Shown here piece by piece: positions 47,485 to 59,271 of a DNA stretch of 64,000 nucleotides (the stretch's first letter is position 1; every line of letters starts with the position of its first letter). The position numbers were made by a program, and so were the translations under genes. The notes below the pieces were generated by a model. That model was given only the letters and a program-made list of their open reading frames with translations, was not told the origin of the DNA and made no database searches. Source of the DNA: Sciurus carolinensis (taxonomy: Eukaryota > Chordata > Mammalia > Rodentia > Sciuridae); contig NC_062232.1 in the NCBI RefSeq assembly GCF_902686445.1, forward strand, positions 18,396,897-18,460,896, written 5' to 3'.

Positions 47485-48999
47485 ATTTAGTTATTGTTCA
47501 TTAAAGTTCTATAAAACAGTTCAGAGATTATATCAGCAGTGCACTGTGTTTTAGATAGAATATTTGACAGATAATCAGTAAGGGGTTAATAGTCTCCCAG
47601 GAGAGCTAATTTAAAATGACTTTATTTAATTATTGCAGAACTGTCAGACCCTATTGTTTCATTCAATAGAACAGCATTCATCTATACCATGCTAAATGTA
47701 CATATCAGGAATATTTCAAAATATTAAACAGTGAGAAAGGTAATGAGTGTTTCAAAAGAGTTGAAGGCAGAAATATCCCAGGCCTTTGTAAGGTGCTTGA
47801 ATGGATGAAGGATTAATGATGATTGTTTAGAAGCTAGATAAAATGCAGGAAACCTCAGTAGTCTAATAGACACTAAATGAAAGGGATAAGGACAGTTAGC
47901 TGAGACAAATTAATGAAATGATATGAATGAACATAGAAGACCAGGTTTCAGTGACTGTGAGGTTCACATACTAAATATGTTTGAAAAATCTTCTATGGTG
48001 AATTCATGGAAATAACTTGCACAGTGAGTTCCAAAGTATTCACAATGCAATATTGCATTTTTTTTTGTTCTTCAGCTCTAGTGGATTTGAAGACATCTTT
48101 CTTCCTGTCAGGTATGTGTCCAAATGAGTGTGAACTAATTGGTAAAATGGACTTTTTTTTCAGGACACTGCACACAAATACTAATGGGTAGGAAGAATTG
48201 CCAGTGCCGTTTCTGAGGTCATCTTGGAGAATATGCTTTCTAAGGTCATCTTGGAAAAATCTGCTCTTCAAACAAATCTAAGACCAGATTTAGAAGGTTG
48301 CCTACTGTCCTTTCCTAAAAGAATAGTGTTGATTTAAAAGACAGAATGCAAATGAGGGCAACTTGTACCAGAGTGCTAGTACACACAGGGAACAAAACTA
48401 CAGGTTTTAATATTTCCAGCTCTTTATTGCCAACATTCTAGGGTGATAAACTTGAGAAAGCAAATGGAGGAAGAAATCATTATGTTAGAAGGGAAGCAGA
48501 AAGGTCTCGTGTGAACGTTACCATTAAAGCTAAGACTTAAACTTAGAAGTCTAAGAATGGATCAACCACACAATCTTTATTATGTAGGACATCATTAAGA
48601 GAAATTTGTCCTGTTAAATCAAAGACAGCTTTTTATCCAATATTTTCCAAGAAGCATAAGAATTTAACTCCTTACACCAACATTGGAGAAATGGATAGTT
48701 TTATCAAAAGACTGGTTAGTAATTTGCAAATAAGTGTTTCAAGTCAGGAAATTTTATAAAATAGTCCTATTCCAGCCCAATAAGACAAATTTTGATCCTA
48801 ACTGAATTTCATTGGCAAGGAAACTGGTCACTGCTGCCATGTTTTTCTCCATTACTGTGTCAACTACTCTTGGTAAAATGTGGAATAAACCTGCTCATGA
48901 AAGTCAACAGTTAGGTTGTGTTCAGCACTATAATCTTCCACACTCTAACTGAGATATCTCAGGGGATTAGGGGTAGCAAATTTAGCACACTTTTTTGAT
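47485..48999. other. Unassigned non-coding DNA
   Basis: No gene recognised. A small imperfect tandem duplication (TCTGAGGTCATCTTGGAGAA, then TCTAAGGTCATCTTGGAAAA) lies at about 48210-48258. Confidence 0.4.
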
Positions 49000-49361
49000 C
49001 CAGGCTGCTGCTTGCCGCGGACCAGCGGGACAAACGACATGTACTCTTCAGAAGTTCATGAAGCAGCTTCCGCTTTATTCGGATAACACCCTCAATATAT
49101 AAGCAGTCTCATGCATAAGCAATTGTAATCAGATATGTCCATCCAATCATATTAAAGGTCAAGCGATCATGAGCTCAAGCATACACGTAAGATATATCTG
49201 TCCACGCGCTAAGCAGCTGAACTAATTATCATACAGCCAATGGTAAACGCTTCCTGTTTTTCTCAAGGCACATTCAGCATGCCCTTTGGCTCTCTGCCAG
49301 TCGCCATCTTAGATGCATGTGGCGTAACCCTGGGCCCCAGGTCTCGCCCGCCACACCAGGC
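49000..49361 (-). mobile_element. Solo LTR of class II (ERVK/IAP-like) type, - strand, with 6-bp TSD
   Basis: The LTR is 49006-49355 (350 bp). It starts TGCTGCTTGCCGCGG on the + strand and ends GCCCGCCACA, giving TG...CA ends. CCAGGC at 49000-49005 and 49356-49361 is a perfect 6-bp TSD, the length typical of class II ERVs. On the - strand a polyadenylation signal AATAAAGCGGAAGCTGCTTC and a TATA-like CTTATATATTGAG about 15 bases upstream are visible, and an AAGATGGCG motif lies in U3. There is no gag, pol or env, consistent with LTR-LTR recombination. It looks much less decayed than its surroundings. Confidence 0.88.
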
Positions 49362-51318
49362 TCTAATATGTTTTGAAACATAAACAAAGGCAGACATAGG
49401 GAGTTGAGGTTGATATATTAAATATCAAGGGAGAAGAGAGGATAGAAAGAATTTCTGGGTTAGGGAGATGAGATTTTATTTCACTAAATTACAATCAGGT
49501 AACTGTAAAATAAAAATTTTGGTTGTATGAGTATGTGTAAGATCAAAATGATTTATTATGTAGAACTTTATCTGACCAAAACCCAGAAGCTCAATGACTT
49601 TTAGAAAATCAGAATTTGACTTACTCCATAGTCTAAGCTGCCTAGTACACTATAAATGCATTTTGTCAGGTTTATTCCTTCAGTTGTTTTGAGATTAATT
49701 GGGGTCCACTATATAAATCATGGACAGTTTTGGGAAATGTGACTGCTATTTATAGAACACCATAAGCCTACAGTGTACTTTCGATAGAGCCTAAATTGGA
49801 CTGAAACTCTTACAATATCAGTTCATGGTTCTTTTCAAAAGAAGGGGGAACAAAACCTCATGGCACCCCACACACACTTCATGTATGTAATATTAGAAAA
49901 TGAACAGAAGCTCTAAAATGCATTTTGATTTGATGAAAGACATGGAAGACAAAGAAAGGAAACAAAGTAGATTAATGGAGTTTAAGGTTTCCCCCCCTAA
50001 GAAAATGCAGTATGACTAAATTACACAGAACAAAATTGTTGCAACAAGCTTATGTCTGAGTTGTTCACAGGGGAAACAGAAGAATAGGGACCATACAGGC
50101 ACACGACTGTGAAAGTTCTTCCTTTGGAGAGTGTGGAAAGCCAAGGGGAAACAGTGAGTTATATGGAAATGTATGATATGTTTGTGGGAGTAGAGAATGA
50201 GAGTCTGTGGAGAACAAGGAGAAAACATTAGGCTGTGGGAATGTCAAAAAATAAGACATGGTAGAGTCACAAGTAGGAAAAAGAAAAAAATAGAAGCATG
50301 AAGAGGAAACCGCCAAAGGAAGAGATGGGAGAAGAGGAGGAAGTAATGATCAAGCTGACCAACAGAGATTATTGTTCATATAAAAATATTTTACTAATCA
50401 GTACAAGGCAACATTCTTTGTGGGATCAGAGAGAAGAAGTATGTGCTTCACATACATAAATAGACTTTGATCATAGCAGGTGTTTAATTTGAGGATTCTA
50501 GTTGAATATTTTCTTGTACAACTAGATGGGACTGCCAGAGGGCTAGTGAGCTGAGGAAGGTAGAGGGTCTGAAGACCACAGGCTTTTAATCAGCTTCAGC
50601 TCTATTATGGCAAAAAGTTTCCTTGAACCCCATTGAAAAACTTTTCACAAGTCTCTATTTCCAAGTGCTTCTGGAAAGTACTTTAACAAAAGCACCATAA
50701 CTACTCCATATGAGATGAGGCTCCAGAGAAAATTCAACAAATGTCTGTTTGTCAGAAAACAAAGTTTAAAACCTGTGCTCAGGGTCTTAAATAAATGTTA
50801 TGTTAACTTTATGAATTCTAGGTTTCAAATTTTAAACCACTGGACTTGTAATGATAACTGACTTGGGGAAACATTGTATTTTGCTTTCTATGAAGCAGAG
50901 TGATTGTCATGTATCTCTCTCATCCTTATCCCACCTCACACATTCATGTAGCAATACTTGCTACAGGCTTATATGTGAGCAAACTTTCAGAGCTAGCTAT
51001 GGAAGAACAAATCTTATGGGCATAATTTATACATCATTGCTAAAAATGAGGCTTACAAACCTAGCATTTCCATGGCTGAATTTCAAGGTTTTGGATTTTT
51101 TTTTAGCACCACCATGATCCTGATGCAGTCAGAGCAACCCTGGTCTGTGAACATCCTTAGAGGATATCCTCTTTAAAACCCCAGAGGTTGGTAAATAGGA
51201 CCTGCCTTTGAGTTGGTGGCTGAGTAATTACAGGTGATTTTTAAGGGCGGTGGGAAGAACTCTTCTGCCTCCAAATAGCTCCTGTACCTTCAGGTTGATT
51301 TTTCAATTATGTTTGGCA
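49362..51318. other. Unassigned non-coding DNA
   Basis: No gene or named repeat recognised. Confidence 0.4.
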
Positions 51319-51477
51319 TACCGGGCATGGTGGTGCACCCCTATAATCCCAGATACTTGGGAGACTGAGGCAGGAGGATTACAAATTCAAAGCCAGTCTC
51401 ACAAACTTAGACCATGTCTCAAAATTTAAAGATACCAAGGGCTAGAGATATAGCTCAGTGGTAAAGCACCTTGGGTA
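51319..51477 (+). mobile_element. B1-dID SINE, + strand, truncated at its 3' end
   Basis: CCGGGCATGGTGGTGCACCCC, GGAGACTGAGGCAGGAGGAT and the ID half GGGCTAGAGATATAGCTCAG are present. The ID half stops at AAAGCACCTTGGG without the usual tail. Confidence 0.88.
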
Positions 51478-51494
51478 TTTGACTAAGGAAAGGA

Positions 51495-51710
51495 GTTTGT
51501 TTGTTTGTTTGTTTTACCAGGGATTGAACCCAGGGGTGCTTTACCACTCAGTCACATCCCCAGCCCTTTTTATATTTTATTTTGAGACAGGGTCTCACTA
51601 AGTTGCTTAGGGCCTCACTGAATTGCTGAGGCTGGCTTTGAATTTGCCATCTTCCTGCCTCAGCCACCCAAGCTGCTAGGATTACAGGCATGTGCTTCAA
51701 TGCCCAACTT
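51495..51710 (-). mobile_element. B1-dID SINE, - strand
   Basis: On the + strand: a GTTTGTTTGTTTGTTT tail, ACCAGGGATTGAACCCAGG (ID B-box region), CACATCCCCAGCCC, GGTCTCACTAAGTTGCTTAG, and GGATTACAGGCATGTGC at the B1 end. It faces the + strand SINE just upstream tail to tail. Confidence 0.93.
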
Positions 51711-53499
51711 GGAAGCATTTTCAAATCATATCAAAAAAGAGGTTTCTTTTAAAATAAAAAAGTTTTAATATGTCTAAGGCATAACTTATTCATACTAGAT
51801 AATTTAGTAAGAACATATGAGTGTGGAGACAGAAAGAAGGTACCTGATCTACCATGATGGAAAAGGGATGTATAATATCTGACAGGGAATGGGCACATTT
51901 GTTACATTTTTTACTAATCCCTATAAGAGTTGAGCTTACTCAACAGCTAACAGTTACTTTTAAATAGAACAGGGAAGTTATAATAGGCCAGAGATATGAC
52001 ACTTGGAAAAGTTAATGCTAAGGATACCTTCCTGTTATGTTAGATAAGTCCAATAATTTTATAAGACCTTAACAGAAAGCCAGGAGAGCAAAAGCCTGCA
52101 ATATATAAATTCTTAAGATGTCTCTTTCCTAAATGACTATATTGGTCATGGCACACAATGCCCAGTATACAGCCACAAGATGAATAAAAGATGAATTTTT
52201 TGTAAAGGCTTAGAGATGGATAGATGACATTTACATAATGATGTGAATTTGTACATAATAATGGAAAGTAGTTCATTTTTTTGAAAGCTGATAATCCTAA
52301 CACTTATGAAAGAAATACTTCATGTTAATTTTAAAATTTGGACAGTTTTTATTAAAGAAAAAGACACATATCTACTCCTGGAAGATCACAGAATTAGACA
52401 GCAATCACATTCTTTTTTCCCTGAATCTTGGTGCTTTTCATTTTTGCCAAACCTTAAAATTAAAAATCCCATAAAAATGAATTTTAATTTTTTTCTGTGA
52501 ATAACTATGCCATACTTTATAATTATGAAATAGAGTAGTTGCAGGTGGGGTAAGGGGATATATTATAATTCTGGGCAGTTCCCAGGAAAAAAGTACAAAA
52601 ACTATGTTGAATACAGATTTGTATAGTTTATCTATCTTTGAAGACTTATATCTAGACTTGCTTCAGGAGGGGAACTCTATCAAATAACTACATGAGAGTA
52701 GGGTGTATCAGATAACTCTTAAAAGTCATTTCCACATTAAGAGTAGTTACTATCTTACTCAGGCATTTTTTCAATTGTTTCACAATTAAGTATTGAAAAG
52801 TGGGATAAGGAAGACTCTGGGAAGAATAGATAGCTCTCCTCAAATGTGCAAAATGTTGGCAAGTGGAAAAGGAAATAGACTTGCATTAGCTCTAGAGGAC
52901 TGAACTACAATGAAAACTTTAAATTAGTTACACAAAAGAGTAGCATCCAATACAAGTAAGAAGTAGCTCACACCTACCATTGTCTTCGTCTTGAAATAGG
53001 TTGTTGATATTCAGCACTATTTTCTTGAAATTATAGAAGTAGAGCCTGAAGGTTATCTGTCAATGATGTTGTAGAAAATACTTGTGGATGGGAGACTGAA
53101 GCAGGTGACCTTTCAGGTTCTCTTCCAGAACTAAGACTGGAAGGGAAGGTGAGGAAATGTGGTATTATCTTAAGTTGGGTTGCACCAGGAAAGATTCTCA
53201 GGCAAGAAATTAAATGCAAATAGTTTGTTGGGTAGGTGATTCAAGGAAGCATCAGTAAGAGGGTGGGATTGTGAGTTTTGCTGAGAATCTCTGGAACACA
53301 CCTCAGAATCGTCCTATCCAAGGGGTAAGGGAGTAGGAATATCTATCCTCCACTCCCATCCCTCATTGGGATGAAATATCAAATCCCAACATTTCTGGAG
53401 AGTCATGGTTGTTTGAAGTAGAATCCAGCATGTCTGTAGAGAATAATGTGCAAGTGCCAGAAGGATATGACAGGGGGCATGATAGCATCTGCCATAGTT
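51711..53499. other. Unassigned non-coding DNA
   Basis: No gene or clear repeat recognised. Confidence 0.4.
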
Positions 53500-53690
53500 G
53501 TAGAGCAGTGACTATGGAGTTAGGCTGACTTGAATTTGATGCTTATTTTTCCTCTTGACTCTATGTCTTCTGAAACTTGTGCAGCCTCTCTGGTCCTTTT
53601 TCCTTATTTGCAAATCAGAAGTGACATAAATATCTCATGAGGTGGTTATTGAAATTAAATTACACATTTGAAGCATATAACCAGTAAGAA
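53500..53690 (+). mobile_element. MIR SINE
   Basis: GAGCAGTGACTATGGAGTTAGGCTGACTTG, AAACTTGTGCAGCCTCTCTGG, CCTTATTTGCAAATCAGAAG and TCTCATGAGGTGGTTATTGAAATTAAAT follow the MIR order. Confidence 0.65.
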
Positions 53691-53859
53691 GAACTAAAAA
53701 AGATATCTTTTATTGTTTTAATAATAAATCTTGCTGCTCATATATAAATGATCCCAATCCAAAAATAGTAAGGCATTAAAGTCTTAAATGTCAGCAAAAA
53801 CTTTACAGAGAATACAAATAGTAAGAAAAATAAGTAAACTACCATAGAATTTAGTCATA

Positions 53860-53885
53860 AATTGTTTATATACTTATAAACAATT
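53860..53885. repeat. Short AT-rich inverted repeat
   Basis: AATTGTTTATA and TATAAACAATT form an 11-bp perfect stem around TACT. No further signal links it to transcription termination or replication. Confidence 0.6.
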
Positions 53886-56570
53886 ATATGTAATACATAT
53901 ATATTTTTTGTTATATATAAGCAAATATTTAATATTTATTAACTAAGAAAACATCTGGCATTTCTAAATTCACAATGAATACAAATCCCTATGTATTCTT
54001 CTGAACTTGACTCAAGTAACATTTCCTGTATGTCACCACCTTTGTAGCTGTGAGGGATAGAATTATTTTACAGCTAGACTAAGATAATCCTATGCTTATA
54101 TACAGAGTTTCCTGAATATCTGACACTGATTCTTGACCTAAGGGAGTAAGCTAACTAATGATTTATAAGATGAGTTTTAAAATTTGAAATTTCTATGGTG
54201 GCACCCAGGACCAGTTTACCAACATCTTATACCTGTATAAACAGACAGTCTGGCTGTAACATAACCAGAGGGTCATAAAAGACTCCACTGGAAACTTTTA
54301 GGGAGCTCTCCTCAAACCAAGATTCATTGCAAAAACCTTACAAATCTTTGGACACATTATAAGAAAAAACTTGGGGAAATTCATTTGCAAGGCTCTTGGG
54401 AGTCTTGGGAGTCTGTTATCTGGCCCTGTTACAATCCTGTGTGAACACGAATCACGGTAGATTGTATTTGCTTCTCTATTTAAAGGTCTTCCTTACTATA
54501 TATAAAAGTTTTGTGCATTTTATTAACTATTATATTTTAATAATGAAAGCAATGTCTATAACACCATGAATAGTGAAAAAAATTGTTGGATAAAATGAGT
54601 CAATAAAAATATGAAATACATTAGGAATTAATATCATGGAAAAGTCTAAAGGTTTATTAGCTTAATTCACAAATGTTCATTCAATGATTTTTATGTAAAA
54701 ATAATATGATAATTGTTATGGGGGCTATAGAGATGTAAACAACAGTTTCCTTTTCAAATCATCTATGTAAATTTTCATAGTAAGTATGGTTCATTTGTAA
54801 TCTGCATTTAATAATTTTGATAAACTCATATGGATCTATTTCCATTGTGTATTGATCTGCTGAGTTGTGCTCATATGTTCTGTTTTCTTTGGGTGCCTGG
54901 TTGCCCTTAACTAAATGCCAGTCATAGTAGTCAAAACAATCTGTAAGAATAACTTAAATCCTAGGATTAAAGCATCTTCCTTTAGAGAGAACTTGCATTA
55001 CTTTCTACCAGATTCCTGGAGTTAACTTTCAGTCTTGGTCCACCTTAAACCAAGTTCAATGTTCAAGTTCATTGGACCACAATAGTGACATGACTCCAAG
55101 CCAGAAGATTGCTTGACTCTTCTCTGAGGTTGTAGTTCTTTGGGTTCAAAGTTTTTTGCAGTAGTGTTCTAATAGACTTATATGGGATATGGGCTTTGAT
55201 CTCTATGCCCTTAATCCTGTGAGCACATCAGAGTAAATGTTTGTATGATGGGGGAGTAATCTGTTACCCTCAGAGTATAAGTGGCTTCTTTGTGCACTTA
55301 ATTCTCTGGGTTTCTGATTTCACTTTGTTGTCCACTCTTTATTGCTTTCAAAGAGATATTTTACAAACCTTCATTCAATGTTTTTAGTTGATTTCCTCTG
55401 GAGGATTTGTCAAAACAACCTAGTCTCCTATTACTGGAAATTGTAGATTTCTATCCAGAAAACTATGGGTTATTAAATACTTTGCAAATAAGGACTTGTG
55501 GGAAAGAAAAATGCATCCAAATAACCATGGTACGGGGCCTGGTAAATATCTACTACAATCATCTGCCTTGCTTGTCTCACTCAAATCACATGAACCTCTT
55601 ATTCTTCCTCATAAACTCCAAGGTTAGTTCTATTTCAGGGATTTGAATTTGTCTTTACTCTGTCCAGAATCCTCTTCTTCTAGATCTTTGTATCAATTAT
55701 GCCTTCTTATAAATTCCAAGTGCTATTGTTGTTCCTCTTTCCTGTAACCAAAAGAAGCTTATTTTTCACTATTTCATACTTCTTAGTATCTCCAATAATG
55801 AGTAGAAAGAGAAAAATGAAAGGAGATTTAAAAAAAAGGCTCAAAATAATCTCAGTAAGGAGCAGGAGTGATGAGAAGTAGTAGTAGAGGAGATTAAAAT
55901 TAACATTTGAAAGTAAACTGTTAGATTTTCTATGATGCAGTGAAAATCAAGAGGTCCCTGAGATTTGGTTCTGGTGCCACTACTATTTCTTTTGCAAAAT
56001 AAGTGTGTTGGGTTTCTAGACACATTTTCAGCTCTAAAATTACTTGATTCCTCAATTCATAGTTTCCTAGGGCTTAAAGTTAGATAACATCAAGTGTTTC
56101 CAATGATTTCAGAATACAAAAATTAGTGTGTATGAAAGCTTCTCTCAGATATTTATGTCAGACCCATAAAACAATCCTGAGATGTTGTGCTTACATTATT
56201 CAAGGCTTCTGAAATATTCTAAATCAGTATGTTTTAAGAAAGGTGAACATGTGAATCAACTAAGATATTTTTTTCAGAGTATACATGTTTGAGCCCTGCC
56301 AATACCAGACTGAGTAAATGAAATTCTCCAGATGTATCAAGATGGGTTCTCCCAAATCAAATGCTGAAATGGAGTTTTGGGTGCAAGATGTTTGATAAGG
56401 ATTAATACCTGTAAACAGGTGGGGAAAGGAATAGGATCACCTAGAAAGAGGAATATTACTGCCATATAGGTGAGACAATCCTCAGCCAACACAACAGGGG
56501 TCTCTAGAGTAAGAATAGCTTCTTGATATCCCACATTGAGCCAAAATGGCCATTATGCCTCTGCCTTGTG
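53886..56570. other. Unassigned AT-rich non-coding DNA
   Basis: No gene or named repeat recognised. Short open frames (55407-55646, 55699-55881 and others) lack domains. Confidence 0.4.
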
Positions 56571-56724
56571 TAGTCACTGGATGCCAGCTTAACCACTCAG
56601 CCATATTCCCAGCTAGGTGATATGAGAGACAGGGTCTCACTAAGTTGCCAAGGCTGGCTTTGAACTCACAATCCTCCTACCTCAGCCTCCCAAACTACTG
56701 GGATTATAATCATGTACTACTTTG
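56571..56724 (-). mobile_element. B1-dID SINE, - strand, diverged
   Basis: On the + strand: TTAACCACTCAGCCATATTCCCAGC (ID half), GACAGGGTCTCACTAAGTTGCC, CCTCAGCCTCCCAAACTACTGGGATTATAATC (B1 half). Confidence 0.85.
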
Positions 56725-56737
56725 CCTCACTTTCTCC

Positions 56738-56842
56738 CTTAATTTTAAGATGGGGTTCTGTTAGGTTGCCCAGGCTGTCTTTGAAGGAGCCAGGAACTTT
56801 CAAACCTCCTGAGTAGATAGGATTACAGGCATGCACCACTTT
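56738..56842 (-). mobile_element. Partial B1-type SINE, - strand
   Basis: TTTTAAGATGGGGTTCTG, AGGTTGCCCAGGCTG, CCTGAGTAGATAGGATTACAGGCATGCACC on the + strand match a B1 half. No ID half is present. Confidence 0.7.
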
Positions 56843-57144
56843 TTATAAATATACAGCATTAGAAAACATAGTATTCCCTCATTTTCTACACAAACTTATT
56901 TCAATTTACCTCAGTGCCATGCCAGAAGGGAATAAATGATGATGATGCTTTTTTCAGAAGGATTCAGATTTGTTTGCTGCCTGGTGCCCTTGGTGTTTCC
57001 CAAGGCAATATGAAGCTTTGGACACCATGAGTAAAGATAACCACTGCCCATTCAGAGTTCCATTTGGGTATGAATCCTCTTATTCTACCCTGTGTTGGTC
57101 TTGTGTCAAGATAAGATGTCCTCATTATTCATTGTCCATTAATA

Positions 57145-57374
57145 GTACTGATTCTGGACCAGATGCACAGTGCACACCTGTAATTCCAGATATTAAGGAG
57201 AGGCTAAGGCAGGAAGATCACAAGTTCAAGGCCAGCCTTGGCAATTTAGTGAGACCTGTTTCAAAATAACAAATAAAAAAGGGGCTGGGGACATGGCTCA
57301 GTGGTAAAGCATTCTTGGGTTCAATCCCCAACACCTCCCCGCCACCAAATAACTAATAAATTGTACTGATTCTG
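57145..57374 (+). mobile_element. B1-dID SINE, + strand, with TSD
   Basis: B1 half (GTGCACACCTGTAATTCCAG, AGGCAGGAAGATCACAAG) and ID half (GGGGCTGGGGACATGGCTCAG, GGGTTCAATCCCCAACACC). GTACTGATTCTG occurs at 57145-57156 and at 57363-57374, an exact 12-bp TSD. Confidence 0.92.
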
Positions 57375-57552
57375 AATCAAAACAAAGGAGGCCTGGACCA
57401 GTTACATGAGAATTACATTTTCGTGCTGGAGCTAAGGCCAAATGAACCTTGCAACACATAAAGCAGAACCTGACAATCTTCCCCATTGAGAGGTTGGTGG
57501 GGTCTGAAAGGGTCCCCTTGCTGTAGATAAGGATTCAGAAAAAATTTTACTG

Positions 57553-57769
57553 CAGGACACAGTGGTACATGTCTGTAATCCCAGTAACTTGGGAGGCTGA
57601 GGCAGGAGGATTGCAAGTTCAAAACCAGCATCAGCAACTTAGCAAGGCCTTAAGCAACTTAGTGAGACCCTGTCTCTAAATAAAATATATTTTTTTTAAA
57701 GTCTGGGGATGTGGTTCAGTGGTTAAGCACCCCTGGGTTCAATCTTAGGTACCAAAAACAAAAAAAAAG
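57553..57769 (+). mobile_element. B1-dID SINE, + strand
   Basis: GGACACAGTGGTACATGTCTG, GGGAGGCTGAGGCAGGAGG, GTGAGACCCTGTCTCTAAAT, TCTGGGGATGTGGTTCAG and GGGTTCAATCTTAGGTACC, with an A-rich tail. It lies just downstream (3') of the DUX retrocopy. Confidence 0.92.
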
Positions 57770-57887
57770 TATACTGAGATGCTATAGATGACAGGAGTTC
57801 ATCTAAAGACTTGAGGTTTCTATATATTGGTGGTGCAGCTAAGATGACTCTCCAGCTGACAATGCCTGCAGTTGTCACACATCACTC

Positions 57888-58913
57888 TCAGTATAAATCT
57901 TCAAGAGTTTGCCATTTCTGAATCAGGGCTTGGTGGCCCTTGTCCCACCACTGCATGATGTATGATATGTCAATGTGACCCGGATACTGTGGTTCCTTAT
58001 TTTCAGGTTGAGGCTGAGAAGGATCCTTCAATGGTATGACTCCTATGACAGTTTGTTCTTTGTGATTTTGGCATTCTTCTTGGAACTGGGTCCAGAAAGG
58101 AACCTGAGTATCCGAGAAGTCCTCTCCTGGAGTCAGCAGTTCTGGTAGGTGGTTCATAAACCTCAGAGGCAATTCAGAGTCCTATCCTCCCTGCACAGCC
58201 TGGATGGGCTGCGTGATCCCAGAGGATAGAAGAGGAGCAGATGGAATTGTTTGGTTGTCGCAGAAAGAATAAGAAGAAGGCAAATGATAACTCCCATCTG
58301 GGCATATGAACAAGTTCGTTTCCTGCAGTTGATCAATCAGCTCTGGTCTCCCACTTGTGTCACCTACCAAGAAATTTATGGGATCCCCTCTGCTCCACTC
58401 AGGGTACAGAGATCTTTGGTTCTGAAACCACATCTGAATGCTCAATTCCTGAATGCCTGTTTGTTTAGCCAGTTTTTTCCTGGTAGCAGCATCAGGGACG
58501 TGGTTCCTCTTAAAGGCTTGAACTAGGATCCTTCTCTGAGTTGTTGTAAGGGGTATCTGGTCTTGCCTGGCTTCTTTTGTTACGCATTCTTTAGTCCGTA
58601 ACTGAGATTGATCATGTCCCTGGATTGGATCTTTTCCTATGGAGTATCCAGACTCCAATTTTTTCCATCTGGATCTTTGGTTTTTAAACCAAATCTGAAT
58701 TTTATATCCTGTAATGCCAATTTCCTTGGCCGATTGTTCCCTGGTAGCTTTATCAGGATTAGAGTCATATTCAAACCACACCAGGAAGGTTTTCCTTTGG
58801 CTCTGGCTATAGACTATCCTGCCTTGCCAGGTGTCAAAGTTGATGCCTCTGAAGAGCCCTGTACAGGCCACCCAGAGAAGTTGCAGAAGAGATGTCTCTG
58901 GGAAAAGATCCAA
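57888..58913 (-). pseudogene. Duxbl: Double-homeobox (DUX, Duxbl/DUXC-like) retrocopy, one in-frame TAG
   Basis: One frame of 342 codons encodes a double-homeobox transcription factor. Homeodomain 1 is about residues 29-86 (recognition helix KIQIWFKNQRSRW), homeodomain 2 about 117-174 (helix SIQMWFQNQRSLY). A C-terminal region follows (MQWWDKGHQAL, WQTLEDLY at the end). The frame is broken only by TAG at 58184-58182 (codon 244), after both DNA-binding domains, and closes at TGA 57890-57888. No in-frame ATG was found between the upstream TGA and homeodomain 1; the listed start is a TTG. From general knowledge, DUXA/B/C-type genes have introns in the homeobox region. None is seen here, so this looks like a processed copy. 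Length (~341 residues) is close to mouse Duxbl (~350). Family is firm; the exact DUX member is inferred. No poly(A) tail or TSD was found. Confidence 0.78.
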
Positions 58914-59047
58914 GGAGTTCCCAGAGACACAGTCGAGGGAGAACAGGGGAAAGGGACAATGTCAAAAGAGAGACCCCTTTGGGGCACAGCAAGAGATGTG
59001 CACTCAGAGGAGAATGCAGGACACCTCTGTGCAACAGCAATCTGCTG
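58914..59047 (-). other. Possible 5' flank or 5'UTR of the DUX retrocopy
   Basis: This stretch continues upstream of the DUX frame on the - strand. An in-frame TGA lies near 58960 and no start codon lies between it and the homeodomain. It ends where an L1 3' tail begins. Whether it was part of the source transcript is not known. Confidence 0.4.
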
Positions 59048-59152
59048 GTGTGCTTGTTTTATTTTTTTAAATTATTATTGTTTTTACAGACAACATTTTG
59101 ATTCATTGTACACAAACGGGGTATATCTTTTTGTTTCTATGGTTGCCCTACA
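59048..59152 (-). mobile_element. Short L1 3' end, - strand
   Basis: On the + strand TTGTTTTATTTTTTTAAATT (tail) is followed by TTCATTGTACACAAACGGGG, TATATCTTTTTGTTTCTATGG, matching the terminal L1 3'UTR order (ACAAATGGGATACA ... TTGTTTCT). Strong 5' truncation. Confidence 0.55.
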
Positions 59153-59271
59153 ACTTCTTATTATTGTTCCAGATAACTATTAATGTAGAATAAATTGATC
59201 AAAACTATGTAGCCTAAAACAACCAGCATTTGTTATTTCCCATAAATCTAGGGTGACCTGGAAGTTTCTTA

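Noticed and set aside
46867..47554. Open frames of 66-207 residues
   Set aside because: They lie in the GC-rich 5'UTR of the - strand L1, read antisense or out of frame, and have no known domain.
57888..58172. A separate small gene beside the DUX frame
   Set aside because: It is in the same frame as the DUX homeodomains, separated only by TAG and a few codons. It is the C-terminal part of the same retrocopy.
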